64,000 nucleotides of DNA from an uncultured Olsenella sp. (GCA_900540955.1 UQIF01000010.1:1-64000), one strand, 5' to 3'. Numbered from the stretch's first letter, positions 42,844-52,949 are shown. Numbers and translations: made by a program. Notes: generated from the sequence alone by a model not told the origin.

Positions 42844-43980
42844 ATGGCTGAGATTAAGCGCAAGAACGCAAAGAAGAAGAGCGCCGGCCGTCAGGCATGG
42901 GACGCTGTTCTCACCGGTATTTCGTACATGATCCCGTTCATCGTCGGCGGCGGCGTGCTTTGGGGCATCGCCAAGGCCATGGGCGGCTACAACATCGCGG
43001 CCGACATGAAGGCCCTGGTTGCCGACGGCGGCAGCTACAAGGATTACACGCTCGCCATGGTGATCTACTCCATCGGCTCCGCGATCTTCGACGTGTGCGT
43101 GCCGGTCATCGGCGCCTATACCGCCTACGCCCTCTCCGATAAGCCCGGCCTCGCCCCCGGCTTCGCTGTCGGCGTCATCTCCAACACCATCAAGGCCGGC
43201 TTCCTCGGCGCGGTCGTCGGCGGCATCGTTGCCGGCTACGTCGTGAACTTCCTGAAGGACGCCTCCAAGAAGGTCCCGAGCTCCGTCCAGTCCGTGTTCC
43301 CGATCCTGATCATCCCGGTCGTCGGCACCATGGTCACCTCCCTGCTCATGTGGTACGTCATCGGTGTGCCCATCGGCTGGTTCATGACCGCCATCACCTC
43401 CCTGCTGACCAACCTCCAGGGCATCGGCGGTGCTGTCTTCGGCGCGGCCATCGGTATCGGCATGTCCACCGACCAGGGCGGCCCGATCTCCAAGGCAGTC
43501 GCTCTCGTGGCCAACGGCCTCAACGCCGACGGCATCCTCGGGCCCGCGGCCTGCAAGATGTGCGGCGGCATGCAGAACCCGCTCGGCGTCTGCTTCGCTC
43601 AGATCATCGACCGCTTCGCCGGCAAGAAGAAGTTCACCGAGAAGGAGCGCTCCACCACTGTCTCCGGCCTCGTCCTTGCTTGTTGCTACATCCAGGAGTA
43701 CGTCATCCCGTTCCTGGTCCAGGACACCTGGCGCTGCATCATCCCGTGCATGATCGGTGGCGCTATCTCCGGCGGCCTCTGCGGCTTCTTCGCCCTTGAG
43801 TCTGCGGCTGTCCACGGCGGCGTCTTCGTCATCCCGATGATGAGCAACCCGCTCCAGTTCGTCCTGTTCTGGTTCGCCGGCGCTGCCGTCAACGGCATCC
43901 TGTACTTCCTCCTCCGCAAGCCCGTCAGCGAGGAAGGCGACATGGCTGGCAACGGCGTCCTCGACCAGCTCCTCGGCTAG
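42844..43980 (+). CDS. PTS EIIC, fructose type
   Basis: A 378-residue membrane permease with typical fructose-IIC segments (ISYMIPFIVGGGVLWGIAKAMG at the start [first 20 read here: ISYMIPFIVGGGVLWGIAKA], YTAYALSDKPGLAPGF, GPISKAVALV). About nine or ten hydrophobic helices. It forms the transport half of the system with the IIB upstream. A strong terminator follows, separating it from the aldolase operon, although read-through would join them. Confidence 0.9.
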   Translation: MAEIKRKNAKKKSAGRQAWDAVLTGISYMIPFIVGGGVLWGIAKAMGGYNIAADMKALVADGGSYKDYTLAMVIYSIGSAIFDVCVPVIGAYTAYALSDKPGLAPGFAVGVISNTIKAGFLGAVVGGIVAGYVVNFLKDASKKVPSSVQSVFPILIIPVVGTMVTSLLMWYVIGVPIGWFMTAITSLLTNLQGIGGAVFGAAIGIGMSTDQGGPISKAVALVANGLNADGILGPAACKMCGGMQNPLGVCFAQIIDRFAGKKKFTEKERSTTVSGLVLACCYIQEYVIPFLVQDTWRCIIPCMIGGAISGGLCGFFALESAAVHGGVFVIPMMSNPLQFVLFWFAGAAVNGILYFLLRKPVSEEGDMAGNGVLDQLLG

Positions 43981-44003
43981 TCCCCTGCACGTTCGCTCCG
44001 CCA

Positions 44004-44041
44004 GGGCGGGGAGACTCCACGGCGTGTCTCCCCGCCCTTCT
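44004..44041 (+). terminator. Hairpin terminator between the PTS and the aldolase operon
   Basis: Arms GGGCGGGGAGAC (44004-44015) and GTCTCCCCGCCC (44026-44037) pair over 12 bp and are followed by TTCTTTG. A GTACCCCC octamer lies just after it (44053-44060). Confidence 0.88.
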
Positions 44042-44137
44042 TTGTAAACGCCGTACCCCCGCAACCGCTTTCGGCTGGTCGAAATTAGCTCCCGCCGGCG
44101 AGTCAGGCACACAGAAAAGGTTAGGAAGGACTCAGGC

Positions 44138-45028
44138 ATGTATACCTCAATGAAGGAAATTCTCCAGCACGCAAGCGTTAACCACTACGCGGTTCCCGCT
44201 CCGAACTGCCCCAGCTACAACATGGTCAAGGCCGCCTGCATGGCAGCCGAGGCAAAGAAGTCCGCGGTCATCCTGGACCTGTCTCCCCGTCAGTTCAAGA
44301 TGAACGCCACCCCTGAGGTCTGGGCCCCCATGGTCAAGGCCATCGCAGAGCCCCTGAACGTCCCCGTGGCGCTTAACCTCGATCACGGCGCGGAGTTCGA
44401 GGACATCTGCCGCTGCATCAAGGCCGGCTTCTCGAGCGTCATGTGCGACGCCTCCAGCCTGCCCTTCGAAGAGAATATCCGCCGCGTCCAGCAGGTCGTG
44501 GCTTTTGCCCACTCCCACGGCGCCTCTGTCGAGGCTGAGCTTGGCCACGTCGGCCAGGCTGCCGAGGGTGATGGCCGTTCCGACGACATGTACACCAACG
44601 TGGACATGGCCGTCGAGTTCGTCGAGCGCACCGGCTGCGACTGCCTCGCCGTCGCCATCGGCACCGCTCACGGCAAGTACCCCGCCGACTACGTGCCCCG
44701 TCTGGACTTCGGTCGCCTCGCCGAGATCAAGGCCGCCCTCGGTCAGAACTACCCGCTCGTGCTCCACGGCGGCTCCGGTGCGGGCGACGAGAACTTCCAG
44801 AAGGCCGTTGCCGGCGGCATCAACAAGGTGAACCTGTGGACCGACTACTCCCGCGCCTACGTCGGCGCCGTCCGCGAGTTCCTCGCGGCCAACGCGAGCC
44901 CGGACTATATCTTTGTCGCGACCGATGCCGAAGAGAAGGCCTCCAAGTGGCTCGAGCGCTACATGGACCTCTTTGGTTCCGCCGGCCGCTACCAGTTCTC
45001 CGACGACAAGATGGAAGAGACGGACTAA
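44138..45028 (+). CDS. Class II ketose-bisphosphate-type aldolase
   Basis: A 296-residue zinc-dependent aldolase of the FbaA/GatY/KbaY group. Visible are VALNLDHGAEFEDI with the catalytic and metal-binding Asp-His, VEAELGHVG, AIGTAHGKYP and LHGGSGAGDENF. It splits a ketose phosphate to dihydroxyacetone phosphate and an aldehyde. Residue changes near the active site cannot tell fructose from tagatose forms by eye. It lies between the fructose-type PTS and a glycerate kinase, so the aldehyde may be oxidised to glycerate. Confidence 0.85.
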   Translation: MYTSMKEILQHASVNHYAVPAPNCPSYNMVKAACMAAEAKKSAVILDLSPRQFKMNATPEVWAPMVKAIAEPLNVPVALNLDHGAEFEDICRCIKAGFSSVMCDASSLPFEENIRRVQQVVAFAHSHGASVEAELGHVGQAAEGDGRSDDMYTNVDMAVEFVERTGCDCLAVAIGTAHGKYPADYVPRLDFGRLAEIKAALGQNYPLVLHGGSGAGDENFQKAVAGGINKVNLWTDYSRAYVGAVREFLAANASPDYIFVATDAEEKASKWLERYMDLFGSAGRYQFSDDKMEETD

Positions 45029-45033
45029 CACCC

Positions 45034-46185
45034 ATGACGAGGTTCCTCTTCGCATGCGACTCATTCAAGGGCACCATCTCCTCGGCCCGCTCCGCTGAGC
45101 TTTTGGCCGAGGAGGCCTCGCCCTTCTTTCCGGACGCGACCTTCGACTCGCTCGAGGTCGCCGACGGCGGGGAGGGGACGGTGGATGCCCTCGTGGCCTC
45201 GCTCGGCGGCGAGCGCGTGACGCTTGCCGTGTCCGACCCGCTGGGCCGCCCCGTCGAGGCGAGCTACGGGCTTCTTCCCGGAGGGCTCGCGGTCATCGAG
45301 ATGGCCGCCGCCTCCGGCCTGCCCCTGCTCTCGCTTGCGGAGAGGGACCCTCGCCTTACCAGCACCTACGGCACCGGCGAGCTGATCGCCGACGCCATCG
45401 CGCGCGGCGTGAGCGACATCACGCTTGCCATCGGCGGCTCGGCCACCAACGACTGCGGCATGGGGGCCATGCGCGCCCTCGGCGCCCGCTTCCTCGATGC
45501 GACCGGCGCCGAGCTCGCGGGCACCGGCTCTGACCTTGCCCGCGTTGACTCCATCGACCTCTTTGGCATGGACGGGCGCGTGGCTCAGACGAGCTTCCAC
45601 GTGATGTGCGACGTCGACAACCCGCTCGTCGGGTCTCGCGGCGCCACCTATGTATTCGGCCCCCAGAAGGGCGCCGACCCCGCCTGCGCCGATGAGCTTG
45701 AGGCCGGCATGAAAAGCTACGCCGCCGTGCTCGCCGCCGCTTTCGGCACCGATGTCTCCGCCGAGCCCGGCATGGGCGCCGCGGGCGGCCTCGGCGCTGC
45801 CGCGCGCCTCTTTCTGGACGCCGAGGTCGTGGGCGGCGTCGACCGCGTGCTCGACCTCGTCGGCTTCGACGAGGCGCTCGCCGGGTGCGACCTTTGTGTG
45901 ACGGGGGAGGGCCACGCCGACTCCCAGTCCGCCCACGGCAAGGTCGTCTCGGGCGTCGCCGCGCGCTGCCGCAAGGCGGGCGTGCCCTGCGTCGCCGTCG
46001 TCGGCGGCATGAGCGCCGACGCGACTGAGCTTATTGGCTGCGGCGTCGACGCGCTCGTTCCCACGGTGATCGACGTCTCCTCCATCGAGGAGGTCCTGGC
46101 GTCGGCGGAGGTCAATTTCCGCCTGGCCGCCCAGCGCACATTCGCGCTTCTTTCCATCGGCAAGGGTCTGGGGGTAAAACGATGA
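45034..46185 (+). CDS. glxK: Glycerate 2-kinase
   Basis: A 383-residue kinase of the GlxK/GarK family, phosphorylating D-glycerate to 2-phosphoglycerate. Typical blocks are FACDSFKGTISS at the N-terminus, ADGGEGTVDAL, AIGGSATNDCGMG, GMGAAGGLGAA and TGEGHADSQSAHGKV. ATG 45034 lies five bases after the aldolase stop. Its own stop overlaps the acyl-CoA ligase start in ATGA, so aldolase, kinase and the CoA genes are co-expressed. Confidence 0.92.
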   Translation: MTRFLFACDSFKGTISSARSAELLAEEASPFFPDATFDSLEVADGGEGTVDALVASLGGERVTLAVSDPLGRPVEASYGLLPGGLAVIEMAAASGLPLLSLAERDPRLTSTYGTGELIADAIARGVSDITLAIGGSATNDCGMGAMRALGARFLDATGAELAGTGSDLARVDSIDLFGMDGRVAQTSFHVMCDVDNPLVGSRGATYVFGPQKGADPACADELEAGMKSYAAVLAAAFGTDVSAEPGMGAAGGLGAAARLFLDAEVVGGVDRVLDLVGFDEALAGCDLCVTGEGHADSQSAHGKVVSGVAARCRKAGVPCVAVVGGMSADATELIGCGVDALVPTVIDVSSIEEVLASAEVNFRLAAQRTFALLSIGKGLGVKR

Positions 46186-47798
46186 TCAGCGGCGCTTCTT
46201 GCTGGAACCAGTCGGTTCAGCAGGGGATGTCCCTCGTGCGCGTCGGCGACCGCGACGTGTACACCTTCGACGCCGCCGAGCCCACGCTCTACGCGCAGCT
46301 CGCCGCCACCGCGGCGAGGACGCCCGATGCCGTGGCCATCGTCGACGACTGGGGTCACCGCATCACGTTCGAGCAGCTCAAGAACTATGCCGATGATCTG
46401 GCGGGTTACCTTTGCGCGAACGCGAACGTACGGGCGGGCGACCGCGTGGGCCTGCTCATGCACGCCGACGCCGAGTTCGCCGTCGCCTTCTACGCCATCT
46501 CGAAGGCCGGCTGCGCCTGCGTGCCCATCCCGACCAAGTACCGCGAGCCTGAGGTCGCCTCCATCGCGCGCGCTGCCGATCTGAAGGCGCTCGTCATGGG
46601 CGAGGAGTTCGAGCCCTGGCGCCAGAGCCTCCCGGTGCGCCCCTCCGAGACCGTCGTCGCGACCAACTGCGAGAAGGGCTTCGGTTTTCCGCAAGCCCAG
46701 GGCTTCGCCCCCGTGTGCGAGGCTTGCGGCGGCCCGGACGACGTGGCCATCATGATGTTTACCAGCGGCACCACGTCAGGCGCCAAGGGCGTCATGCTCA
46801 CGAACCGCAACGTCGTCCACGCCACGATGGTCTACCAGCGCCTCATGGGCACCACACCCGCAGACCGCTGCCTGATCCCGATCCCCATCTACCACGTCAC
46901 GGGCCTCATCGCGCTTCTTGCCCAGTTCGTGTACGTGGGCGCGACGACCTACCTGCACCGCCTCTTTGACGCGCGGCGCGTGCTCGCCTCCGTTCGCGAC
47001 GACCAGATCACCTACCTCCACGGGTCGCCGACCTCCTTCGCGGAGCTCTTGCCCCTGCGCGACGAGTTCCCGTCGCTGCCCTCGGTGCGCTGCATGCTCT
47101 CGGGCTCTAGCTACGAGCCTGTGGCCACGATGCGCCGCTTCCACGAGTGGATGCCCACCGCGACGTTCCAGGTGGTCTACGGCATGACCGAGACCGCGAG
47201 CCCGGCGCTTCTTTTCCCGCTCGACTCGCCGACCTCCGTGTACGCCGGCGCCACCGGCAAGCCGGTCCCCGGCGTCGACGCCAGGATCGTCGACGAGAAC
47301 GGCGCCGACGTCGCCTGCGGGCAGACCGGCGAGCTCCTCCTGCGCGGCGCCTGCGTGACGGGCAGCTACTTCCGCCACGACGGCGGCGAGATCGAGCCGG
47401 ACGGCTGGCTTCACACCGGCGACCTCGCCTACGCCAACGACGAGGGCATGGTCTGGGTCGTCGACCGCAAGAAGGACATGATCAACCGCGGTGGCGAGAA
47501 GGTCTGGTGCTCGGCCCTGGAGGAGGTCCTCTGCGAGCTCGACGGCGTCTCGGAGGCCTGCGTGGCCGGCATGCCCGACAAGCTTTACGGCGAGGTCCCC
47601 GTGGCGGCCATCGTGCGCGCCGCCGGGTCCCATATCTCGGCCGAGGACATCCAGGCCGAGCTCGCGTCCAGGATCGCCCACTTCAAGATTCCTGTCGCCT
47701 TCGTCTTTGTGGACAAGATCCCCCAGACGAGGGGCGACAAGCCAAACAGGTCCGCCGTCCGCGACGCGGTCCTCAAAACCCTCGGCTACCAGTCGTAA
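46182..47798 (+). CDS. AMP-dependent acyl-CoA ligase
   Basis: A 538-residue member of the ANL (adenylating) family. The phosphate loop is FTSGTTSGAKGVML near residue 195; the adenine and hinge motifs are YGMTETASPALL, GWLHTGDLAY and the catalytic-lysine area KIPQTRGDKPNR near the end. It activates a carboxylic acid with ATP and CoA; the acid is unknown, but neighbours that act on C4 acyl-CoA suggest a short-chain or hydroxy acid. It overlaps glycerate kinase by four bases. Confidence 0.88.
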   Translation: MISGASCWNQSVQQGMSLVRVGDRDVYTFDAAEPTLYAQLAATAARTPDAVAIVDDWGHRITFEQLKNYADDLAGYLCANANVRAGDRVGLLMHADAEFAVAFYAISKAGCACVPIPTKYREPEVASIARAADLKALVMGEEFEPWRQSLPVRPSETVVATNCEKGFGFPQAQGFAPVCEACGGPDDVAIMMFTSGTTSGAKGVMLTNRNVVHATMVYQRLMGTTPADRCLIPIPIYHVTGLIALLAQFVYVGATTYLHRLFDARRVLASVRDDQITYLHGSPTSFAELLPLRDEFPSLPSVRCMLSGSSYEPVATMRRFHEWMPTATFQVVYGMTETASPALLFPLDSPTSVYAGATGKPVPGVDARIVDENGADVACGQTGELLLRGACVTGSYFRHDGGEIEPDGWLHTGDLAYANDEGMVWVVDRKKDMINRGGEKVWCSALEEVLCELDGVSEACVAGMPDKLYGEVPVAAIVRAAGSHISAEDIQAELASRIAHFKIPVAFVFVDKIPQTRGDKPNRSAVRDAVLKTLGYQS

Positions 47799-47816
47799 AG
47801 GAAGGAAACCAAGAGC

Positions 47817-49412
47817 ATGGCAGGCAAGTCCCTCAAGGCAAACTTCGTCACCCCGCAGCAGGTCGCGGAAGGCATCGAGGATGGGCAGACCATCTGCACC
47901 ATCGGCATGACGCTCGTGTCGGCCTCCGAGTCAAACCTCAAGGCCATCGAGGAGCGCTTCCTTTCCACCGGCCACCCGTGCAACCTCACACTGCTGCACT
48001 CCTGCGGCCAGTCCGACCGCCAGCGCGGCATCCAGCACCTCGCCCACGAGGGCCTCGTCACGCGCATCATTGGCTCCCACTGGGGCCTCCAGCCTCGCTG
48101 GATGGACATGATCGCAAACAACCAGGTCGAGGCCTACTGCCTGCCCCAGGGCCAGATCGCGCAGCTCTACCGCTCGATGGCCTGCGGCCTTCCCGGCAAG
48201 ATGAGCAAGGTCGGCCTCGGCACCTTCATCGACCCTCGCGTCGAGGGCGGCAAGATGAACGACCGCACCAAGCCCCTGCCCGACATCTCCGAGATCATCG
48301 AGATCCACGGCGAGGAGTACATGTTCTACCACGAGGTGCCGATCGACGTCTGCCTCATCCGCGGCACCGTCTGCGACGAGATGGGCAACCTCACCACCAC
48401 CGACGAGGCCATGAAGCTCGAGGTCTTCAACGCGGTCCTTGCCACCAAGCGCTACGGCGGTAAGGTGGTCGCCCAGGTCCGCGAGGTTGCCGAGACCGGC
48501 ACCATCAACCCCAAGGACGTCACCGTCCCGGGCGTCTTCATCGACGAGGTCGTGGTCTGCCCCAACCCGGAGGAGGACCACCGCATGACCTCCTCGATCT
48601 ACTTCGACCCCTCCTACGTGGGCAAGCTCCGCGTCCCCCAGTCCGCCGTCGAGCCCGCGCCCTTCAACGAGCGCAAGTTCATCGCCCGCCGCGGCTGCGA
48701 GGAGCTCTACCCGGGCTGCGTCGTCAACCTCGGCACCGGCATCCCCAACGACATGGTCGGCCGCGTCTGCGCCGAGGAGGGCCTCTCGGACAAGGTCATG
48801 ATCACCGTCGAGAGCGGCATATACGGCGGCGTCCAGCTGGGCGGCATCGACTTCGGCATCGGCCAGAACCTGCTCGCCATGGTCAGCCACCCCGAGCAGT
48901 TCGACTACTACGACGGCGCGGGCGTCGACGTGACCTATATGGGCATGGGCGAGCTCGACGGCGACGGCAACGTCAACTCCACAAAGATGGGCCCGCGCTG
49001 CGCCGGCGCCGGCGGCTTCGTCGACATCACGCAGAACGCCAAGACCGTCGTCTTCCTCGGCACCTTCACCGCCAAGGGCGCCAAGTACTCCTTCGAGGAC
49101 GGCAAGCTCACCATCCTGCAGGAGGGCGCCATCAAAAAGATGGTCTCCCACGTCGGCCAGCTCTCGTTCAACGGCCCGGCAGCAAGAAAGAAGGGCCAGC
49201 GCGTGGTCGTCGTCACCGAACGCGCCGTGTTCGAGCTCGTGCCTGAGGGCGTCAAGCTGGTCGAGATCGCGCCCGGCATCGACCTCCAGACGCAGGTCCT
49301 CGACATGATGGACTTCACGCCCATCGTCGCCGACGACCTCAAGCTCATGGACGCGTCCCTCTTCAACCAGGATGGCCCCTCCGGGCTTCTTTCCGGGTTC
49401 GAGGCCAAGTGA
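47817..49412 (+). CDS. Acyl-CoA:carboxylate CoA-transferase, family I
   Basis: A 531-residue fused alpha/beta CoA-transferase of the propionate/acetate CoA-transferase (YdiF/Pct-like) type. The N-terminal half shows DGQTICTIGM and RGTVCDEMGNLTTTDEA; the C-terminal half has VVNLGTGIPNDM and the catalytic glutamate in ITVESGIYGG. It moves CoA between acetate, propionate, hydroxybutyrate, acetoacetate or similar acids. Position before Hbd and thiolase fits the exchange of acetoacetyl- or 3-hydroxybutyryl-CoA. The ribosome site AAAGGAAGG is just after the ligase stop. Confidence 0.88.
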   Translation: MAGKSLKANFVTPQQVAEGIEDGQTICTIGMTLVSASESNLKAIEERFLSTGHPCNLTLLHSCGQSDRQRGIQHLAHEGLVTRIIGSHWGLQPRWMDMIANNQVEAYCLPQGQIAQLYRSMACGLPGKMSKVGLGTFIDPRVEGGKMNDRTKPLPDISEIIEIHGEEYMFYHEVPIDVCLIRGTVCDEMGNLTTTDEAMKLEVFNAVLATKRYGGKVVAQVREVAETGTINPKDVTVPGVFIDEVVVCPNPEEDHRMTSSIYFDPSYVGKLRVPQSAVEPAPFNERKFIARRGCEELYPGCVVNLGTGIPNDMVGRVCAEEGLSDKVMITVESGIYGGVQLGGIDFGIGQNLLAMVSHPEQFDYYDGAGVDVTYMGMGELDGDGNVNSTKMGPRCAGAGGFVDITQNAKTVVFLGTFTAKGAKYSFEDGKLTILQEGAIKKMVSHVGQLSFNGPAARKKGQRVVVVTERAVFELVPEGVKLVEIAPGIDLQTQVLDMMDFTPIVADDLKLMDASLFNQDGPSGLLSGFEAK

Positions 49413-49544
49413 GGCGGCGGGACTTCGCCTGCGCAGGCTCCAAGTAGCTACGTAGATTACCCCGGGTCCGACAAGAAGCCTCGGCATCTGGGTTGCACGT
49501 TAAAACCAACCGCAGTTCAGACACATCGTTCGAAAGGAACCAAA

Positions 49545-50399
49545 ATGGACGCAATCAAGGTAGCGGTCATCGGCAGCGGTCTTATGGGCGGCGGCATCGC
49601 CCAGGCCTGCGCTCAGGCCGGCTTCACCGTGGTCAACATCGACATCGCCCAGGGTCCGCTCGACAAGGCCGAGGCTCTTGTCGGCAAGCTCCTCCAGAAG
49701 AAGGTCGACAAGGGCAAGATGAGCGCCGAGGACCGTCAGGCCATCCTCGACCGCCTCTCCTACAGCACCGACTACTCTGAGGTCGCCGGCGCCAAGTTCG
49801 TCATCGAGGCCGTCCCCGAGCGCCTCGACTTCAAGCAGTCCACCTTCCAGAAGGTCGACGAGTTCGCCGACGAGGACGCGGTGCTTCTTACCAACACCTC
49901 CGGCATCAGCATCGACGAGATCGCCGCCTCCACCAAGCGCCCCGAGTCCGTCCTCGGCCTGCACTTCTTCTATCCCGCCCCGGTCATGAAGCTCGTCGAG
50001 ATCATCCGCGGCGAGAAGACCTCCGACGAGGCCGCGGTGAAGACCCACGAGTTCGCCGACGCCCTCGGCAAGGTCTCGGTCGACGCCCCCAACACCCCGG
50101 GCTTCATCGTCAACCGCGTCATCAACCCCTACGAGAACATGGGCGCCTGGCTCGTGTCCGAGGGCGTCAGCGCCAAGGACGTCGACACGGCCATGAAGCT
50201 CGCCTGCAACCACCCGATGGGCCCCTGCGAGCTCATGGACTTCGCCGGCATCGATGTCGTCTACGCCTCGCTGATGAACCTCTACGAGGGCTACGACCAC
50301 GACGACCTGTATCGTCCGGCCCCCGTGTTCAAGGAGCTCATCGACGCCGGCAACCTCGGCCGCAAGACCGGCAAGGGCTTCTACGACTACTCCGAGTAG
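49545..50399 (+). CDS. hbd: 3-Hydroxybutyryl-CoA dehydrogenase
   Basis: A 284-residue NAD(P)-dependent dehydrogenase. The Rossmann fingerprint is VIGSGLMGGGIAQACAQAGF; the catalytic His is in LGLHFFYPAP, with Ser and Asn in LTNTSGISI and NTPGFIVNRV. It interconverts acetoacetyl-CoA and 3-hydroxybutyryl-CoA. A 130-base gap before it holds only short palindromes. Paired with the thiolase and CoA-transferase it supports formation or use of 3-hydroxybutyrate. The gene at 62686 is a distant second member of the family. Confidence 0.93.
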   Translation: MDAIKVAVIGSGLMGGGIAQACAQAGFTVVNIDIAQGPLDKAEALVGKLLQKKVDKGKMSAEDRQAILDRLSYSTDYSEVAGAKFVIEAVPERLDFKQSTFQKVDEFADEDAVLLTNTSGISIDEIAASTKRPESVLGLHFFYPAPVMKLVEIIRGEKTSDEAAVKTHEFADALGKVSVDAPNTPGFIVNRVINPYENMGAWLVSEGVSAKDVDTAMKLACNHPMGPCELMDFAGIDVVYASLMNLYEGYDHDDLYRPAPVFKELIDAGNLGRKTGKGFYDYSE

Positions 50400-50471
50400 C
50401 CCCGCCCGAGCGCCGCGCGCTTCTTTGCACCTCACGCCAGCATCCAGCTATCCCTTAGAAGGAGCATTGCC

Positions 50472-51689
50472 ATGAGCAACCGCAAGTTCGAGAACAGCCC
50501 CGACGACATCGTCATCGTCTCCGGCGCCCGCACCGCCGTCGCCAAGTTCGGCGGCAGCCTGAAGACCATGTCCGCCATCGACATGGGCTCCATCGTCGTC
50601 GCCGAGGCCGTCAAGCGCGCCGGCATCGACCCGGCCGTCGTCGACGAGTGCATCATCGGCCAGGTGGGCGGCTGGGGCCCCAACGGCTTCGTCGCCCGCG
50701 CCATCAGCCTGAAGGCCGGCCTGCCCAACGAGACCTGCGCCTACTCCGTCAACCGTCAGTGCGGCTCCGGCCTGCAGTCCATCGCCGACGGCATCATGGA
50801 GATCAAGTGCGGCCAGTCCGAGGTCGTCGTTGCCGGCGGCTCCGAGTCCCTCTCGCAGCTCCCGTACTACGTGCCCTCCGCCCGCTGGGGCGCCCGCATG
50901 GGCCACAAGCAGTTCGAGGACGGCGTGATCGACATCCTCACCTGGCCGCTCGACATGTCCCACAACGGCATCACCGCCGAGAACGTGGCAAAGAAGTTCA
51001 ACGTCTCCCGCGAGGAGCAGGACGCCTTCGCCGCCCAGTCCCAGCAGCGCGCCTGCAAGGCCATCGCCGAGGGCGTCTTTAAGGACGAGATCGTCCCCGT
51101 CGAGATCCACGGCCGCAAGGGCGCCGTCACCGTCTTCGACACCGACGAGAACCCCCGCGAGGGCGTGACCGCCGAGAGCCTCGCCCGCCTGAAGCCGTGC
51201 TTCGTCACCGACGGCACCGGCACCGTCACCGCCGCCAACTCCTCTTCGCTCAACGACGCCGCCGCGGCTGTGGTCATCATGACCCGCGCCAAGGCCGAGG
51301 AGCTCGGCTGCACCCCGATGGTCTGCATCCGCGACTTCGCCGTCGCCGGCTACGAGGCCTCCCTCATGGGCTACTCGCCGTACTTCTCCTCCAAGAAGCT
51401 CGCCGAGAAGCTCGACCTCGACCTCGCCGCCATCGACTTCTTCGAGATCAACGAGGCCTTCGCCTCCCAGGCCTTCGCGGTCTCCCGCGACCTCGGCCTC
51501 GACCCCGAGAAGGTCAACATCTACGGCGGCGGCATCTCCATCGGCCACCCCATCGGCGCCACCGGCACCATCCTCGCCATCAAGTGCGCCTACGAGCTCG
51601 CCGAGCGTCACCCCGAGAAGCAGGACGCCATGGTGTCCATGTGCATCGGCGGCGGCCAGGGCATCTCGATGTACTTCACCAAGGAGTAG
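50472..51689 (+). CDS. thlA: Acetyl-CoA C-acetyltransferase (thiolase)
   Basis: A 405-residue thiolase condensing two acetyl-CoA to acetoacetyl-CoA or cleaving it. The nucleophilic Cys is in VNRQCGSGLQSI; the other active-site segments are INEAFASQAF, the His in IGHPIGATG and the second Cys in SMCIGGGQG. Directly after hbd, so the pair forms the first two steps of the C4 acyl-CoA route. AAGGAG precedes ATG 50472. Confidence 0.93.
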   Translation: MSNRKFENSPDDIVIVSGARTAVAKFGGSLKTMSAIDMGSIVVAEAVKRAGIDPAVVDECIIGQVGGWGPNGFVARAISLKAGLPNETCAYSVNRQCGSGLQSIADGIMEIKCGQSEVVVAGGSESLSQLPYYVPSARWGARMGHKQFEDGVIDILTWPLDMSHNGITAENVAKKFNVSREEQDAFAAQSQQRACKAIAEGVFKDEIVPVEIHGRKGAVTVFDTDENPREGVTAESLARLKPCFVTDGTGTVTAANSSSLNDAAAAVVIMTRAKAEELGCTPMVCIRDFAVAGYEASLMGYSPYFSSKKLAEKLDLDLAAIDFFEINEAFASQAFAVSRDLGLDPEKVNIYGGGISIGHPIGATGTILAIKCAYELAERHPEKQDAMVSMCIGGGQGISMYFTKE

Positions 51690-51734
51690 GGCACTTCTTT
51701 CCCAGTCAATCCGTTACGAAAGGAAACGCCAGCA

Positions 51735-52925
51735 ATGGTCAACTTTGAGTATCTCGTTCCCACCAAGATGGTCTTCGGCAAGGGCACCGAGGAGGAGGCC
51801 GGCCGCCTGATCAAGGAGTTCGGCGGCCACAAGGCCCTGATCCACTGGGGCGGCGACTACGTGCGCACCACCGGCCTGCTCGAGCGCATCGAGCGCGGCC
51901 TTGAGGCCGAGGGCATCGAGTACGTCGAGATGGACGGCGTCGTGCCCAACCCGCGCCTCTCGCTCGTCAAGCAGGGTGTCGAGCTGTGCAAGAAGGAGGG
52001 CGTCGACTTCGTCCTCGCCATCGGCGGCGGCTCCGCCATCGACTCCTCCAAGGCCATCGCCTACGGCCTGGCCAACGACTTCGAGCTCGAGGACCTCTTC
52101 CTCGGCAAGGTGAGCACCGATAAGATCGCAAAGATCGGCGCCATCTCCACCCTGGCCGGCACCGGCTCGGAGACCTCGAACTCCACCGTCATCAACATCG
52201 ACACCATGGGCGAGACCATGCTCAAGCGCTCCTACAACCACGAGTGCGCCCGCCCGCTGTTCGCCATCCTGAACCCCGAGCTCACCTACTCGCTGCCCGC
52301 GTTCCAGACCGCTGCGCCGGGCGCCGACATCATGATGCACACCATGGAGCGCTACTTCACCACCGAGCAGCACGTTGAGCTCTCCGACGAGCTGGCCGAG
52401 GGCCTCATGCGCACCGTCAAGACCTTCGTCCCCGAGGCGCTTGCCAACCCGACGAGCTACGCCGCCCGCGCCAACCTGCTGCTGGCAGGCGCCAAGTCCC
52501 ACGACGGCTTGACCGGCCTCGGCCGCGTCGGCGACTTCGCGTGCCACGCCATCGAGCACGAGATCGGCGCCATGTTCGACGTCGCCCACGGCGCCGGCCT
52601 GACCGCCATCTGGTCCAGCTGGGCCAAGTACGTCATCGACGTCGACCCCGAGCGCTTCGCTCAGTTCGCCGTCAACGTCTGGGGCGTCCAGAACAACTTC
52701 CACGACCCCAAGGAGACCGGCCTTCGTGGCATCGAGGCCTGGGACGAGTGGTGCCACTCCATCAACCTGCCCACCAGCCTCTCTGAGCTCGGCATCGAGC
52801 CGACCGACGAGCAGATCCACGAGATGGCTCAGGGCGCCGTCGACGCCCGCGGCGGCGACCACGCCGGCGCGTTCAAGTTCCTCTACGTCGAGGACATCGA
52901 GAACATCCTCAAGGCTGCCCGCTAA
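51735..52925 (+). CDS. Iron-containing alcohol dehydrogenase
   Basis: A 396-residue Fe-dependent (type III) alcohol dehydrogenase of the butanol-dehydrogenase group. NAD-binding GGGSAIDSSKAIA lies near residue 95, STLAGTGSETSNS near 140 and the metal-binding His residues in the segment GDFACHAIEHEIGAMFDVAHGAG (read in two parts, CHAIEHEIG and DVAHGAG). It reduces an aldehyde such as butyraldehyde, lactaldehyde or 4-hydroxybutyraldehyde. It may use the aldehyde released by the aldolase or supply redox balance to the CoA route. It closes the operon. Confidence 0.88.
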   Translation: MVNFEYLVPTKMVFGKGTEEEAGRLIKEFGGHKALIHWGGDYVRTTGLLERIERGLEAEGIEYVEMDGVVPNPRLSLVKQGVELCKKEGVDFVLAIGGGSAIDSSKAIAYGLANDFELEDLFLGKVSTDKIAKIGAISTLAGTGSETSNSTVINIDTMGETMLKRSYNHECARPLFAILNPELTYSLPAFQTAAPGADIMMHTMERYFTTEQHVELSDELAEGLMRTVKTFVPEALANPTSYAARANLLLAGAKSHDGLTGLGRVGDFACHAIEHEIGAMFDVAHGAGLTAIWSSWAKYVIDVDPERFAQFAVNVWGVQNNFHDPKETGLRGIEAWDEWCHSINLPTSLSELGIEPTDEQIHEMAQGAVDARGGDHAGAFKFLYVEDIENILKAAR

Positions 52926-52949
52926 GTTTTTCCGCCTTTAGGCGATGCC